Source of the DNA: Sporosarcina koreensis
GTDB taxonomy: Bacteria > Bacillota > Bacilli > Bacillales_A > Planococcaceae
NCBI RefSeq assembly: GCF_001531445.1
Contig: NZ_LQYA01000004.1
Span: 62,001 to 126,000, forward strand
Direction of reading: 5' to 3'
DNA: 64,000 nucleotides
Shown: in pieces, positions 8,725-19,000 of the stretch
Position numbering within the stretch: the stretch's first letter is position 1
Layout of the letters: each line of letters starts with the position of its first letter
Translations under genes and position numbers: made by a program
Notes under the pieces: model-generated
Databases searched by the model: none
The model's input: only the letters and a program-made list of their open reading frames with translations
What the model was told of the DNA's origin: nothing

Positions 8725-9354
8725 ATGCACATTCGGGATTTGATCGTAGAAAGACTAGGTGTTGCTTCGGTCAAGGTGGACCAAAGCGTATCTGAAACAC
8801 TAGCAAAAATCAACGAGACAGGATACCGCTGCATCCCTGTCGTCGACAACGACGACGCCTATAAAGGGATGATTTACAAAGTTGATCTACTTTCCTATCT
8901 TTACGAGGACAAAGGGGATGGCGAAAAGTCAATCGACTTCCTGTTAAGACACCAAGACACTTACTTATATGAAAACGCTTCTTTCTTAAGCGCATTGCTT
9001 AAAATCAAAGCATTGCCTTTCATTAGCGTTGTCAGGGACGGCAAACTGCTCGGCATTTTGACGCATAATAAAATTGAGAGTGTCCTGGAAGATGCATTCG
9101 GGCTAAAAACAGGCGGCATCAATATTACACTTGCGTCGACGGAAGCACGCGGTATGATCAGAAAGCTGACAACTACGCTGAAGGACGAGAATATTGAAGG
9201 CATGCTCACACTCGACAACGGCTCAGCGCTCGCACGAAGAGTCGTCATCACACTCGAAGACGGAAAATCCGACGAAGAAATGGTCAAAATGCGCGAAAAA
9301 CTTGAAAAGCATGGGTTCCGCATTTTGCAGATGCAGCGGATTGAACCAAAATAA
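8725..9354 (+). CDS. cbpA: CBS-domain protein of the c-di-AMP-binding CbpA type
   Basis: 209 residues. Two CBS motifs fill the first two thirds (SETLAKINETGYRCIPVVDN and FLSALLKIKALPFISVV). The conserved linker EDAFGLKTGGINITL and a C-terminal ACT-like half follow (LTLDNGSALARRVVITLED). This order and length match Bacillales/Listeria CbpA, a cytosolic receptor of the second messenger c-di-AMP. It is not the shorter DarB/CbpB type, which lacks the C-terminal half. The ATG has an AAGGGGGAG ribosome site. Monocistronic, with its own terminator. Confidence 0.72.
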   Translation: MHIRDLIVERLGVASVKVDQSVSETLAKINETGYRCIPVVDNDDAYKGMIYKVDLLSYLYEDKGDGEKSIDFLLRHQDTYLYENASFLSALLKIKALPFISVVRDGKLLGILTHNKIESVLEDAFGLKTGGINITLASTEARGMIRKLTTTLKDENIEGMLTLDNGSALARRVVITLEDGKSDEEMVKMREKLEKHGFRILQMQRIEPK

Positions 9355-9372
9355 GATAAGTACTGCAAATAG

Positions 9373-9420
9373 AAGACTGTCCAGAAAGTCGATGAATCGA
9401 CGCTCTGTGACAGTCTTTTT
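9373..9420 (+). terminator. Terminator of the CBS-domain gene
   Basis: AAGACTGTC pairs with GACAGTCTT; the loop contains a second small hairpin (TCGATGAATCGA). A run of T follows on the plus strand. Confidence 0.8.
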
Positions 9421-9432
9421 CTTTGGGGGCAT

Positions 9433-9612
9433 TTTATGATCACTTGCCACGGTTTATGATCGCTTGCAACGGGTTATGATCACTTACCAGGGTTTATGAT
9501 CATTTGCCACGATTTATGATCACTTGCCGGGGTTTATGATCACTTGCAACGATTTATGATCACTTGCCGGGATTTATGATCACTTGCAACGGTTTATGAT
9601 CGCTTATACAAA
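9433..9612. repeat. 20-bp tandem array, nine units
   Basis: TATGAT recurs at 9435, 9455, 9475, 9495, 9515, 9535, 9555, 9575 and 9595, an exact 20-bp period. The consensus unit is TTTATGATCACTTGCNACGG, with variation mostly at unit ends. The array fills the gap between two convergent genes. Confidence 0.92.
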
Positions 9613-9687
9613 TGTAACGGGACTGTCCGGAATGTTGGTGAAAACCGACTTTCCGGGCAGCCCCTGTTCTTCATTTTATAACGAATT

Positions 9688-10950
9688 TCACGCAAGCTCA
9701 CTTTCCGGCTTCGGCACCATCCGGAGCAAAATACCCCCGATGATGAACAGGATGACAAGACTGAACACACCATATGCAGAGCTGCCGGTCAATGTAGCGG
9801 TCACGCCAAGCAATAGAGGGCCCATGACGGACGCGAATTTACCGAAAATATTATAGAAGCCGAAAAACTCATTGGACTTTTCTTTCGGCACCAATTGAGC
9901 GAAATACGAACGGCTCAGAGCCTGAATGCCTCCTTGCGACGTCGCAACAAGCATTGCCAGTATCCAGAAATCCAATGTTGTCGATAGGAAGAACGCATAA
10001 ATGCAGACAATAATATAAACAAATATCCCGACATACAACATCGTCTTCACAGAAAAGCGCTGCGCAAGCCTTCCATAAAGAATCGCAAATGGGGCTGCGA
10101 CAACTTGGGTGACGAAGAGGACGATGAGAAGATCGGTCGCCTCGATGCCCAGATCCGTTCCGTATGCCGTCGACATCGAAATGATTGTACCGACTCCATC
10201 AATATAGAAAAAATACGCTAATAAGAAGATGAAGACAGTCCTGTATTTCTTAATTTCCTTGAACGTTTCACCAAGCCTGCGGAAGCTGCTTGCCAAAATC
10301 CTAGGTTCACGTTCAATGGCGTGCACTTGGACAACGTTTTTCAACATCGGGATCGTAAAGGTGAACCACCAAATTCCCGTGATGACGAATGCAAGCTTAG
10401 TTGCTACACCTATCGAAAGCGGGATCACTCCATTGTCAGCCAAAAGAATGATCGCGATACTGATGATGAAAGGAATCGTACTGCCGATATACCCCAGACC
10501 GAATCCGCGAGCGGACACTTCATCCATCTTCTCCTCGGGCGTCACATCGACGAGAAATGCGTCATAGAAAATATTTGCCCCGTGGAAGCCGATCGCGGTG
10601 ATCGTATAAATGATCAATAGCGGCAGCCATGTACCCTCTGGCACAAACGCCAATGAAACTGTCGAAAGCGAACCGATCAGGAAGAAGGCGAGGAAAAACT
10701 TCTTCTTCAACCCTTGATAGTCCGCAATCGTCCCTAAAATCGGGCCGATCATCGCCAAGATGAATGTCGCAATCGCCACCGTATACCCCAAATACGCCGT
10801 CGATTGATTTAAACTGACGCCCGCCTCAGTCGCCATTGATTTATAAAAAATCGGAAATACCGCGGTTGTGATGATGATCGAATAGGCCGAGTTCGCCCAG
10901 TCATAAAACATCCAACTTTTTTCCGTCTTTGTATACTTCCCCTTTCCCAT
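9688..10950 (-). CDS. MFS transporter, UMF1 (Atg22/YxiO-like) family
   Basis: About 420 residues with roughly 11-12 membrane helices. The N-terminal [23 protein letters not shown] is the diagnostic opening of the UMF1 family, and [30 protein letters not shown] is its central loop. Yeast relatives export amino acids from the vacuole; the bacterial substrate is unknown. I used the ATG at 10950 because AGGGGTGGG precedes it at the right spacing; the 18 extra upstream codons look non-coding. Confidence 0.82.
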   Translation of the reverse strand: MGKGKYTKTEKSWMFYDWANSAYSIIITTAVFPIFYKSMATEAGVSLNQSTAYLGYTVAIATFILAMIGPILGTIADYQGLKKKFFLAFFLIGSLSTVSLAFVPEGTWLPLLIIYTITAIGFHGANIFYDAFLVDVTPEEKMDEVSARGFGLGYIGSTIPFIISIAIILLADNGVIPLSIGVATKLAFVITGIWWFTFTIPMLKNVVQVHAIEREPRILASSFRRLGETFKEIKKYRTVFIFLLAYFFYIDGVGTIISMSTAYGTDLGIEATDLLIVLFVTQVVAAPFAILYGRLAQRFSVKTMLYVGIFVYIIVCIYAFFLSTTLDFWILAMLVATSQGGIQALSRSYFAQLVPKEKSNEFFGFYNIFGKFASVMGPLLLGVTATLTGSSAYGVFSLVILFIIGGILLRMVPKPESELA

Positions 10951-11051
10951 CTGTCCCACCCCTTTCTCAATCTTCAAAACTATGTCTCTACAAACAGTGT
11001 ACAACTAATGTCCGCCAAACAGTAGTGAGGAATGAATTTTTTATTCATCAC

Positions 11052-11084
11052 AAAAAAGCCAACCCTTGAATGAAATGGGCTGAC
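11052..11084 (-). terminator. Terminator of the RocB-like gene
   Basis: On the minus strand GTCAGCCC pairs with GGGTTGGC (two wobble pairs) and is followed by TTTTTT. Confidence 0.8.
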
Positions 11085-11094
11085 CTTGCGTAAA

Positions 11095-12720
11095 TCACGC
11101 TTTTATTGAAACAAACATGCTTTCAATGACTTTCGTCAACACATGAGGTGTATAGAGGAACGCGCTCTTTTTGTGTAATCGCTCTGTTAACTTATGTGCA
11201 TCTTTTCCAAACGGCCCGATATTCAGTACAGGTGCCTGAAGTTGCTGCATATCCGTGAAAGGAATGCTGTATATCTCTCCCCAAACGGGTGTGTTGTGTT
11301 GATACGACTGCCATCCCGAATCCTCTGCATCGTAGTTCACATAACTGAGATCCGAAATCCCATTGAAATAATGGACTTGCTTCGCTTCCACTTGAAACTG
11401 TTCCCGTAAAACCTTTTGCGCTAGGGCAATCTTTTCTTGGACAAGCTCGTTATTGGATGAATTGATCGCCGGATAATAGGGAGGCGCATAAAAGAGGACG
11501 ACAGCCGGTGTTAATTCCTGACAATGCAACAGCAGACGATCGCTGATGAGCATGGACATTTTCCGCTCGTCAAGCGTTTCATCCGCCATGACATCTTCAA
11601 TAATCATCTGTACTTCCTCTTCACCGATTTTATCATTTGCATACGCAAGCAATTCACGATATTCCAACACGTTAATATCCCCGATCGGCTCGACACCTTC
11701 ACGTTCACAAACCGCACTATAATCCCTTTCACATTCCGCCATGGCCCGTACAACGGTATCCTTGAATATCTTCATGATTCCGTCTGCGTTTTGCCGCATC
11801 ACAAAGACATTGTACAAAGCCGCACTATGATGGGATGTTTGAGTCGAGTAATCCTCTTTCAAATCAAGTTGCTGCAAACAAACCGGCAAAGGTGTCCTTT
11901 CCCCGTATGCCTCTTCTACGAAATCGGCATTGAACTCCATTGCTTTTGTCAGATACGACGCCATATAATGGCTTGTCATGCCACTCAATGGCTCTCCCGC
12001 GTGCGTCTCTCTCCCGTAAAACAGAGCGGAAGGCATGATCTTCCCAATTGTTCCAGAGTAAATATAATAATTCGGATCTTGTGGTTTTTGTGAAAACGAC
12101 GGCTCTCCGTTTAAAAAAAGCTCATATTCCAATTGATATTCTTCCCTTAATTCAACAAGTCCCTTCACAGCAGCCCTCATTCCAGAAGAATTCACTTCTT
12201 CGTCGGGCACTGTCAATAAAAGAAGATTGATGGGCCATTTCTCGACACTTGCCCTTTCCAATAAATGAAGATGCAAAGCAAGTCCCATCTTCATATCCAT
12301 CGTTCCGCGGCCAAAAAGGTACTCATCCGAAGCCAAATCCTCTTGCGCATCTTCCGGCAATTCCTCCATCCGGCTTTTCAATTCCTCCGTCAGCTGTTTA
12401 GGCAAGAAAGCAAGATCTTCCAAACCTGCACCAAATTCCTCTGTATGAACGGTATCAAAATGGCTGATCAACACGATTGTTTTCCTTGTCACCCCGCTGC
12501 TATAAAGGGCTGTTACCGCATTTCTTCCCTTGCCCGCATCATGGAAATGAATATATGAACTGTTCTCCTGGAAATATGGCAATTCCAGCAGCTTTTTTAC
12601 GATTCTCGTCGAAAACTCGATTTCCCCTGCTGTCCCCGTACGGCTATCCCAACTGACCAATTCACATAATAGGTCCTCCAGTTGTTCAGGTCGATTCCAC
12701 ATCAATTCCCCTACTCCCAT
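11095..12720 (-). CDS. M20-family metallopeptidase, RocB-like
   Basis: 541 residues. LISHFDTV holds the first metal-ligand histidine and catalytic aspartate, YLFGRGTMDMKMGLALHL the bridging aspartate, TVPDEEVNSSGMRA the general-base glutamates, and NIGPFGKDAHKLTERL the last ligand region. Length and motif spacing match RocB, the M20 protein of the arginine-utilisation regulon whose reaction is not established. The ATG at 12720 follows GAGGGGG; the longer frame to 12846 runs into an intergenic 20-bp repeat and is not likely coding. No other arginine genes lie beside it, so involvement in arginine use is only by family. Confidence 0.8.
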   Translation of the reverse strand: MGVGELMWNRPEQLEDLLCELVSWDSRTGTAGEIEFSTRIVKKLLELPYFQENSSYIHFHDAGKGRNAVTALYSSGVTRKTIVLISHFDTVHTEEFGAGLEDLAFLPKQLTEELKSRMEELPEDAQEDLASDEYLFGRGTMDMKMGLALHLHLLERASVEKWPINLLLLTVPDEEVNSSGMRAAVKGLVELREEYQLEYELFLNGEPSFSQKPQDPNYYIYSGTIGKIMPSALFYGRETHAGEPLSGMTSHYMASYLTKAMEFNADFVEEAYGERTPLPVCLQQLDLKEDYSTQTSHHSAALYNVFVMRQNADGIMKIFKDTVVRAMAECERDYSAVCEREGVEPIGDINVLEYRELLAYANDKIGEEEVQMIIEDVMADETLDERKMSMLISDRLLLHCQELTPAVVLFYAPPYYPAINSSNNELVQEKIALAQKVLREQFQVEAKQVHYFNGISDLSYVNYDAEDSGWQSYQHNTPVWGEIYSIPFTDMQQLQAPVLNIGPFGKDAHKLTERLHKKSAFLYTPHVLTKVIESMFVSIKA

Positions 12721-12823
12721 TTTGTTGCCCCCTCTACCTGTATCTGCTGTTTTAAACGTACGACGGCAAGAATTGAAAGTCAATTTAATTTTATCAAAAT
12801 GATCAATATGGGGGCGGATGTTC

Positions 12824-12885
12824 GATTTATAAGTACTTGCTGTCATTTATGAGTGCACCTACAAGTTATGCGCAAGTTCGGACTA
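12824..12885. repeat. Short 20-bp periodic array, about three units
   Basis: ATTTAT, ATTTATG and GTTATGCG recur at steps of about 20 bp between the divergent RocB-like and GTPase genes. The units resemble those of the array at 15895. Confidence 0.55.
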
Positions 12886-13025
12886 GCTTTGCTTTTTTCG
12901 GGACTTTAGACCCCCGCACAGGAGCAATCTACAACAAGGCTCCACTCCAAGCAAACTTCCTTTTCACCCACGTTTATGTCTAAAATAGGAGTACAATCAT
13001 CCAGAAATGAAATCGAGGTGCACCT

Positions 13026-14963
13026 ATGCATAAAACAATTGGAATCGTCGCGCACGTCGACGCAGGCAAAACGACTTTTTCCGAGCAGCTGCTTTTCCAT
13101 ACACATAGCATTCGCCAACGGGGTCGCGTCGACCATCAAGACACGTTCCTCGACAGCCATGAAATCGAAAAGAACCGTGGCATCACCGTCTTCGCGGACC
13201 AAGGTGCCTTCACATTCAACGGTTGGGACTACACGCTCATCGATACGCCGGGTCACGTCGACTTTTCACCTGAAATGGAAAGGGCCATCCAAGTGATGGA
13301 TGCCGCCATCGTCATCATCAGCGCGGCCGATGGAGTGGAAGGGCATACTGAAACGGTTTGGCAATTGCTGAAAAAGCATCGCGTCCCAACCTTTTTCTTT
13401 TTGAATAAAACCGATCGCGAAGGCGTGAACCTACAGGACGTCGTAGATGAAATCCGCGGCAGTCTGTCCGAGGACATCTTTGATTTATCGGAAATGGAAG
13501 AAGGCAGTATGACCGAAAGCCTGATTGAATTCATTGCGGAACGCGACGAGACATTGCTCGAGCACTATATGGATGCCGGCTATGATGAAGCACTGTGGCT
13601 CGGCGCTTTGAAACGGATGATCACTAATCGCGACGTTTTTGCATATGGGTATGGCTCTGCTTTGAAAGACGTCGGCGTCCTCGAATTTCTTCAAAAGTTC
13701 GACCTGCTCACCGTTACGGATTATGCCGAGACAGGAGATTTCGCGGCGCGCGTCTATAAAGTACGGCATGATGAAAACGGCAACCGGGTGACGTTCCTGA
13801 AAGTGCTGCAAGGGGGTTTGCATGTTAGGGATGAAGTGCAGTTTGCCGGCAAGCAGGAGAAAATTACGCAGATCAGAAGATATAACGGGAAGAAGTTTCA
13901 AATGATAGACGTTGCTCATGCGGGAGAAATCGTCGCTGTAACTGGGCTTTCTGAGGCAGGCGCGGGTGATCCACTCGGCGCAATCGTTGAGAAGGCGGAG
14001 TTTGACTTGATTCCTACGTTGAAATCAAAAATCATTTTTGATTCTTCCATCCACGTGAAAGAAGTGCTGCGCTGCTTTAAAATGCTGGACGCGGAAGATC
14101 CTTCGTTGCGCGTCGTCTGGGACGAGCATGTCCAAGAAGTGCATGTTCATGTCATGGGGGTCATCCAGCTTGAGGTGTTGAGGCAAATTGTGCGGGACCG
14201 CTTCCACTTCGACGTGTCGTTCGGCGATCCGAAAATCCTGTACAAGGAAACGATCCGTTCCGCCGTCAACGGCTACGGACATTTCGAGCCGCTGAAGCAT
14301 TATGCGGAAGTCCATTTGAAAATTGAGCCGGCCGTACGGAATAGCGGCATTTCATTCGACAATGTATGCCATACGAATGATTTATCCATCGGCAATCAAA
14401 ACTTGGTGCGAACCCATATTTTTGAGCGGGCGCATCATGGTTTATTGACAGGATCGGCATTGACTGATGTAAAAATCACTTTGATGACAGGAAGAGGCCA
14501 TAATGAACATACGTCCGGCGGCGACTTCAGGGAAGCGACATTCCGCGCATTGCGGCAAGGGCTGGAAAAAGCGGATAACGTCCTACTCGAACCGGTTTAT
14601 GACTTCAAAATTAAAGTCGGAATGGACCATATCGGCCGCGTTCTTTCTGACATTCAGCAAGCGTCCGGTAGTTTTGCTCCACCTGAAACGATCGGTGAAA
14701 CAACTGTCGTAACAGGCCGTGTCCCGGTTGCCACTTTCATGAATTATAGCACCGTCTTTGCCTCATACACGAACGGAAAAGGCGCGCTCACCTTACAGTT
14801 CGGCGGCTATGACGAATGCCATAATCCCGAGGAAGTGATCGAAGCAATCGGCTACAACAAAGACGCCGACCCGGAATACACATCCACATCAATTTTTTGC
14901 GCGAAAGGCAAGGGCTACCCTGTTCCGTGGCATGAAGCGGAGGCGGCGATGCATTTGTTGTGA
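13026..14963 (+). CDS. TetM/EF-G-like translation-factor GTPase
   Basis: 645 residues with the complete GTPase core: G1 AHVDAGKT (9-16), switch with RGIT, G3 DTPGHVDF, and G4 NKTD. EF-G-like domains II-V follow (LEPVYDFKIKVGMDHIGRVLSDIQQA is the domain V start). The order and length match the Tet(M)/Tet(O)/Tet(B)P ribosomal protection group rather than EF-G (about 690 residues). Chromosomal Bacillales relatives are often annotated as GTP-binding elongation-factor family proteins and their effect on tetracycline is generally untested. The ATG has AGGTG upstream. It stands alone with no mobile element nearby. Confidence 0.82.
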   Translation: MHKTIGIVAHVDAGKTTFSEQLLFHTHSIRQRGRVDHQDTFLDSHEIEKNRGITVFADQGAFTFNGWDYTLIDTPGHVDFSPEMERAIQVMDAAIVIISAADGVEGHTETVWQLLKKHRVPTFFFLNKTDREGVNLQDVVDEIRGSLSEDIFDLSEMEEGSMTESLIEFIAERDETLLEHYMDAGYDEALWLGALKRMITNRDVFAYGYGSALKDVGVLEFLQKFDLLTVTDYAETGDFAARVYKVRHDENGNRVTFLKVLQGGLHVRDEVQFAGKQEKITQIRRYNGKKFQMIDVAHAGEIVAVTGLSEAGAGDPLGAIVEKAEFDLIPTLKSKIIFDSSIHVKEVLRCFKMLDAEDPSLRVVWDEHVQEVHVHVMGVIQLEVLRQIVRDRFHFDVSFGDPKILYKETIRSAVNGYGHFEPLKHYAEVHLKIEPAVRNSGISFDNVCHTNDLSIGNQNLVRTHIFERAHHGLLTGSALTDVKITLMTGRGHNEHTSGGDFREATFRALRQGLEKADNVLLEPVYDFKIKVGMDHIGRVLSDIQQASGSFAPPETIGETTVVTGRVPVATFMNYSTVFASYTNGKGALTLQFGGYDECHNPEEVIEAIGYNKDADPEYTSTSIFCAKGKGYPVPWHEAEAAMHLL

Positions 14964-14977
14964 TTGATTTGTTAAGT

Positions 14978-15066
14978 GGCATTAGGCGCGGCGGGCAAGG
15001 GCTACTACTTTTTCTCTTCCGCGGTCATTTTCATCGCAAACGACGAGCCCACTCGCGCCAAATGCC
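14978..15066. repeat. Inverted-repeat intergenic element, copy 2
   Basis: The ends GGCATTAGGCGCG and CGCGCCAAATGCC are near-perfect inverted repeats with a second inner pair, GGGC and GCCC. The interior AAGGGCTACTACTTTTTCTC and CCGCGG match the order of motifs seen at 6101-6208. It directly follows the GTPase stop. Confidence 0.5.
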
Positions 15067-15104
15067 TTTGACAAATGCAAAAAACCTCTAGGTACAAGGT
15101 CACA

Positions 15105-15184
15105 AAATGACTATATATCTTGGGAAATGATCGATATATGCCGGGAAATGAACGATATCCTTCAGGAAATGATCGATATCTCCC
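15105..15184. repeat. Dispersed GAAATGATCGAT array, locus 1
   Basis: AAATGA recurs at 15105, 15125, 15146 and 15167 (steps 20, 21, 21). The units read like GGGAAATGATCGATATATGC. Same family as 27168, 30998, 49565 and 60546. It lies between convergent genes and reaches the methyltransferase stop. Confidence 0.85.
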
Positions 15185-15802
15185 CTACTCACCTAATCGA
15201 TAGATCAAAAACCGCTCATTTTCATTTTTATCATAAAGCCGGTCGACTTTAATTTCCTTCCAAAGCACAAACGGTGTCTGGTTGTCCATAAATTGCACAT
15301 ATTCCGCGGTCGGGTAATAAAGGATGACGTCAACTGGGCGAGCAACCTGCTCCACAGACAGTAGAACATTTCCGATAACCGTCATAAAAATTTGGATGGA
15401 AAATGGATTAAAGAAGTAAAATTTATTCTCCGAAGGATCGATGTCATACGTTTCTGCGAAGCATCGTTCAAAACGGATTGCCCCGCCATAGCGCTTCGCT
15501 TTGCGCCGGTAACGAGCCAAGTTTTCAATCGCATCTTGATAAAGCTGTCCATTCATTTCAATGCCGGTAACCGATGCCCCGAAATGATGATGAACATAAA
15601 ATGAGACACGCGCTTTGCCGCATCCGAAATCGACGAAGCCGTCCGACTGCTGCAGCTCATATGATTTGAACAGTTCATCCAACGCTTCGTAAGGTGTCGC
15701 TTCATAGCGGTTATAATGGGCAGACTGGCTTAGCAACTCAAGTGTTCCGGCCGTTTTAATTCGAAGAAGGTTGTCATATTCCTTTTCATTCAACGAACTC
15801 AC
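15185..15802 (-). CDS. Class I SAM-dependent methyltransferase
   Basis: 205 residues with a Rossmann methyltransferase core. Motif I is VDFGCGKARVSFY (from residue 57), the acidic end of strand 2 is VTGIEMN, and YFFNPFS is the motif IV region, with NPF in place of the DPPY of nucleic-acid amino-methylases. The first 50 residues are a helical cap. The substrate is unknown. An AGGGAGTG ribosome site lies upstream of the ATG. Monocistronic. Confidence 0.72.
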   Translation of the reverse strand: MSSLNEKEYDNLLRIKTAGTLELLSQSAHYNRYEATPYEALDELFKSYELQQSDGFVDFGCGKARVSFYVHHHFGASVTGIEMNGQLYQDAIENLARYRRKAKRYGGAIRFERCFAETYDIDPSENKFYFFNPFSIQIFMTVIGNVLLSVEQVARPVDVILYYPTAEYVQFMDNQTPFVLWKEIKVDRLYDKNENERFLIYRLGE

Positions 15803-15855
15803 TCCCTTTCTTCATCGCCTCATTGTAGCCGTCTTGCTTGCCGGAAGACAAGCGG

Positions 15856-15888
15856 AAAAACACGATCTCCATTTTCATGAAGATCGTG
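15856..15888 (-). terminator. Terminator downstream of the RND gene
   Basis: On the minus strand CACGATCTTCAT pairs with ATGGAGATCGTG and is followed by TTTTT. The 20-bp array at 15895-16045 lies between this terminator and the RND stop codon, so the array would be within that gene's 3' untranslated region. Confidence 0.8.
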
Positions 15889-15894
15889 TGAAGA

Positions 15895-16045
15895 CATTTA
15901 TGCGGCTTTCTAGCCATTTATGAGCAGCTATTAACATTTATGCGCCATTGTGCGATTTTATGCGTTAATCATTCAACTTATGCGTGTTTGGAACATTTTA
16001 TGCGGTAATAACTTGATTTATGCGTGTTTAGTACACTTTAAGAGT
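15895..16045. repeat. 20-bp tandem array, about eight units
   Basis: ATTTATGCG or close variants recur at exact 20-bp steps (boundaries at 15900, 15920 and so on to 16040). Only the first eight or nine bases of each unit are conserved; the rest drifts. Confidence 0.9.
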
Positions 16046-16062
16046 TTCTAGCTTCTCATATT

Positions 16063-19000
16063 TCATTTCACAGGTTCAGCCAACCGTGTCGCTACACGCT
16101 TCTTCCGCTTAGAAGTCACCGCTTCCGCCACTCTCTCAGTCTTCGTAAACAAACGGTACACCGAAGGAATGAGTAAGAGCGTTATGAAAGTCGCAAACAG
16201 CAATCCGGAGATCAACACTGTTGCGAGCGGCGCTTGGTAATTGCCCGACGCACCCGAAGCGAGTGCAAGCGGCAGCATGCCGCCGACTGTCGTCAAAGTC
16301 GTCATGAAGATTGGACGAACCCGGTTCCTTCCCGCTTCAACCAACGCCTCTTGCACAGACATCCCCTCCCTACGAAGCTGGTTCGTCCGGTCAATCAAGA
16401 GAATCGCATTATTCAACACGATGCCGATCAGCATAATGATGCCCATCCCGGACAACAGATTCAGTTCCATCTGTGTGACGAATAATCCGATGATAACGCC
16501 GATGATTGCCATCGGAATGACAGACATGACAATGAGCGGCTGGCCAAGGTGATTGAACTGGACTGCCATTACGAAATAGACGAGGAAAAGCGCAATGCCA
16601 AGCACTAGAAGCATTTCCATCATGAGTTGCTGTTGCTGTTCGATATCGCCGGCCACATCGATTGCATAGTCCGCGGGCGCATTGAATTCGCTAATGACTT
16701 TTTGCACGTCGCGATTGATTGCCCCTAAATCCCTTCCTTCAATATCCGCCGATACCGTGATGAATCGTTCTCCGCTGATATGCGTGATTGCGTTTGGCGT
16801 AAAGACAGCTTCCAAGCTAAGAAAAGCCGACAATTTCTTATCGCCTTCCATCGTCAGGATTTCCAAATCGAATAGCGCTTCACGCGTATCCGTTTTCGAT
16901 TCCCAACTAACCATTAAAGGCACATTTTCTCCCTCATGCATCATTTGACCGACAGGCATTTCAAGGAAAGCCTGCTCGATGAACTGCTTCACCTGTATTT
17001 GCGATAAGCCGGCATCCGCAATTGCCTTCTCGTTAAGCACAATTCTCTTTTCCTCGGACGTGCGTTCCATCGAATTGGTCAAGCCGACAATTCCTTCAAC
17101 CTGGCCGAGCTGTCCCATGAAGTCCTTCGCAATTGCCTGCATCTGACCAAAGTCTTCTCCTTTAATCATCACTTGGACAGGCGCGCCGCTAATTTCGGAC
17201 ATCGCCAATTGCACGGTTCGTATCAGTTCCGTATCTTGGAATTCACGAAGTGATCGTAAAATCTGTTCATTCACTTCCTTTTGCTCATGAAGGACAGCAT
17301 CGCCTTTTGTCATATTAACGATGACAAATAGTTCGTTTCCACTACTGTCCAAGACATAGCTGGACTCGACATCTTCAATGCCGGTCATCTTGTCATTCAT
17401 CAGTTGCGCCAGCCGCTCTTTTTCAGCAGGCTCCACTCCTGTTTCCAATGCTACAACGATTTCACTATACCGATTAAAAACATCCGGCATGACGGTCATC
17501 GGAATTTTATTCACGAGGAAAAGCGATCCCGCAAACAGCCCGAAAAAGACGGCCATCACTAAAACACATCGACGCTTTTTCCCGACAATCCAAGAAACGA
17601 CCGCGTTGTAGCCTTTACCGAAAAGATTCTCCTTTCGTGCATGGCGGATGCCCCGATACCGAAGGAAATTCTCCGAAAGCGCAGGGATAAGCGTAAATGC
17701 GACAAGTACAGAGCTGATCAATGTTATCGCCACGACAATTGCAAGGATGATCATGAATTCGCCCAGCCCCCCGCCGATGAAACCGATCGGCAGGAACACG
17801 ACGATCGTCGTCAGCATGGATGCGAAAACAGCGCCCGCCACTTCCTTCGTCCCCGCAAGGACCGCCTCAAACTTTGAAAGTCCGAGTTCCCGTTGCCGGT
17901 ATATCGCTTCCAAAATGACGATCGACGAGTCCACCATCATTCCAATCCCAAGCCCCAGACCGATAAGCGTCAGCATATTAAGACTGTATCCGAGCACATA
18001 TACCGTCAAAAAGGTCAACAGTACAGATGTCGGGATCGAGACCGCGATGATGACCGTGGCACGTACATTTCTGAGGAATAAAAGCAGAATCGCAATCGCC
18101 ACAATGCTGCCGATCAGAATATTGACGACGACTCCATCGATCGATTCCTGAACGATATCCGCCTGCGCCACCATTTCATTCAACGTAAAGCCTTTCACGA
18201 GCCCTTCATCACGTATCTTTTGAATCTCGGCACGAACTGCTTTCGCCATGTCAATCTGCGTAATATTCGCAGCCCGCCCTACTTGGATGAACACCAATTC
18301 CTTCGCCCCGTTCTTCCATACGAATGACGAATTTTCCAGAGGCACTAGTGTTACATCCGCAATATCTTTCAGTTGAATAAAGCCTTCTGCCGTAGGAATT
18401 TCAATCCGCTTCACTCCGTCAATGTCCGCAAGCTTCGAATTCCAACGGAGCAGCGACGCATTCCCGCCATCCTGCAGCTCGCCAATTGTCGCTTCCGAGT
18501 TCGCTTGCGCAATGAAGCCCGCAACTTGCGAAATATCCAGCCCGTACTTTTTCATTTCATCCCGTTTGAACGCAATGGACACTTCCTGCTCCGACACACC
18601 GGACAGCTGGACATCTTGAACCTCCTTTAAGCTTTCTAGCCTCGGTTCAAGTACATCCTTGGCAAATGCAGTCATCGCTTGAAGATCATCGCCCGAAAGG
18701 TCCAAGAAAAACTCATAGCCTTGCCTGACACCATATTGACTGGCCATGGCCTCCCGGATTTCAGGACGCTCGGCTTTTGTTTCATTCACCGCCGTCTCTA
18801 CTTCTTTCATGACCTTATCGCTCTGTCCGCGGGCAATCGTTATACCAATGGAACTGCTCCCCATTGCCGTCGTCGAATGAATCTCCTCGACACCTTCGAT
18901 CCCTTCCAACTTCTGTTCCAGCGGCGAAGTGATAAACCGCTCGACATCAATCGCGGCCATATCTCCCGCATCAATCATTACGTATGCGCCATCCATTCCA

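Noticed and set aside
12906-13256. A minus-strand frame of 116 codons
   Set aside because: It overlaps the 5' end of the well-supported GTPase gene on the other strand and has no recognisable protein features.
13026-14963. Acquired tetracycline-resistance element
   Set aside because: No transposon, integrase or plasmid gene is nearby and base composition matches the neighbours, so the TetM-like gene is more likely a resident chromosomal gene.
9433-16045. CRISPR array as an explanation of the 20-bp repeats
   Set aside because: There are no spacers of constant length between identical repeats, the whole unit is only 20 bp, and no cas gene is present.
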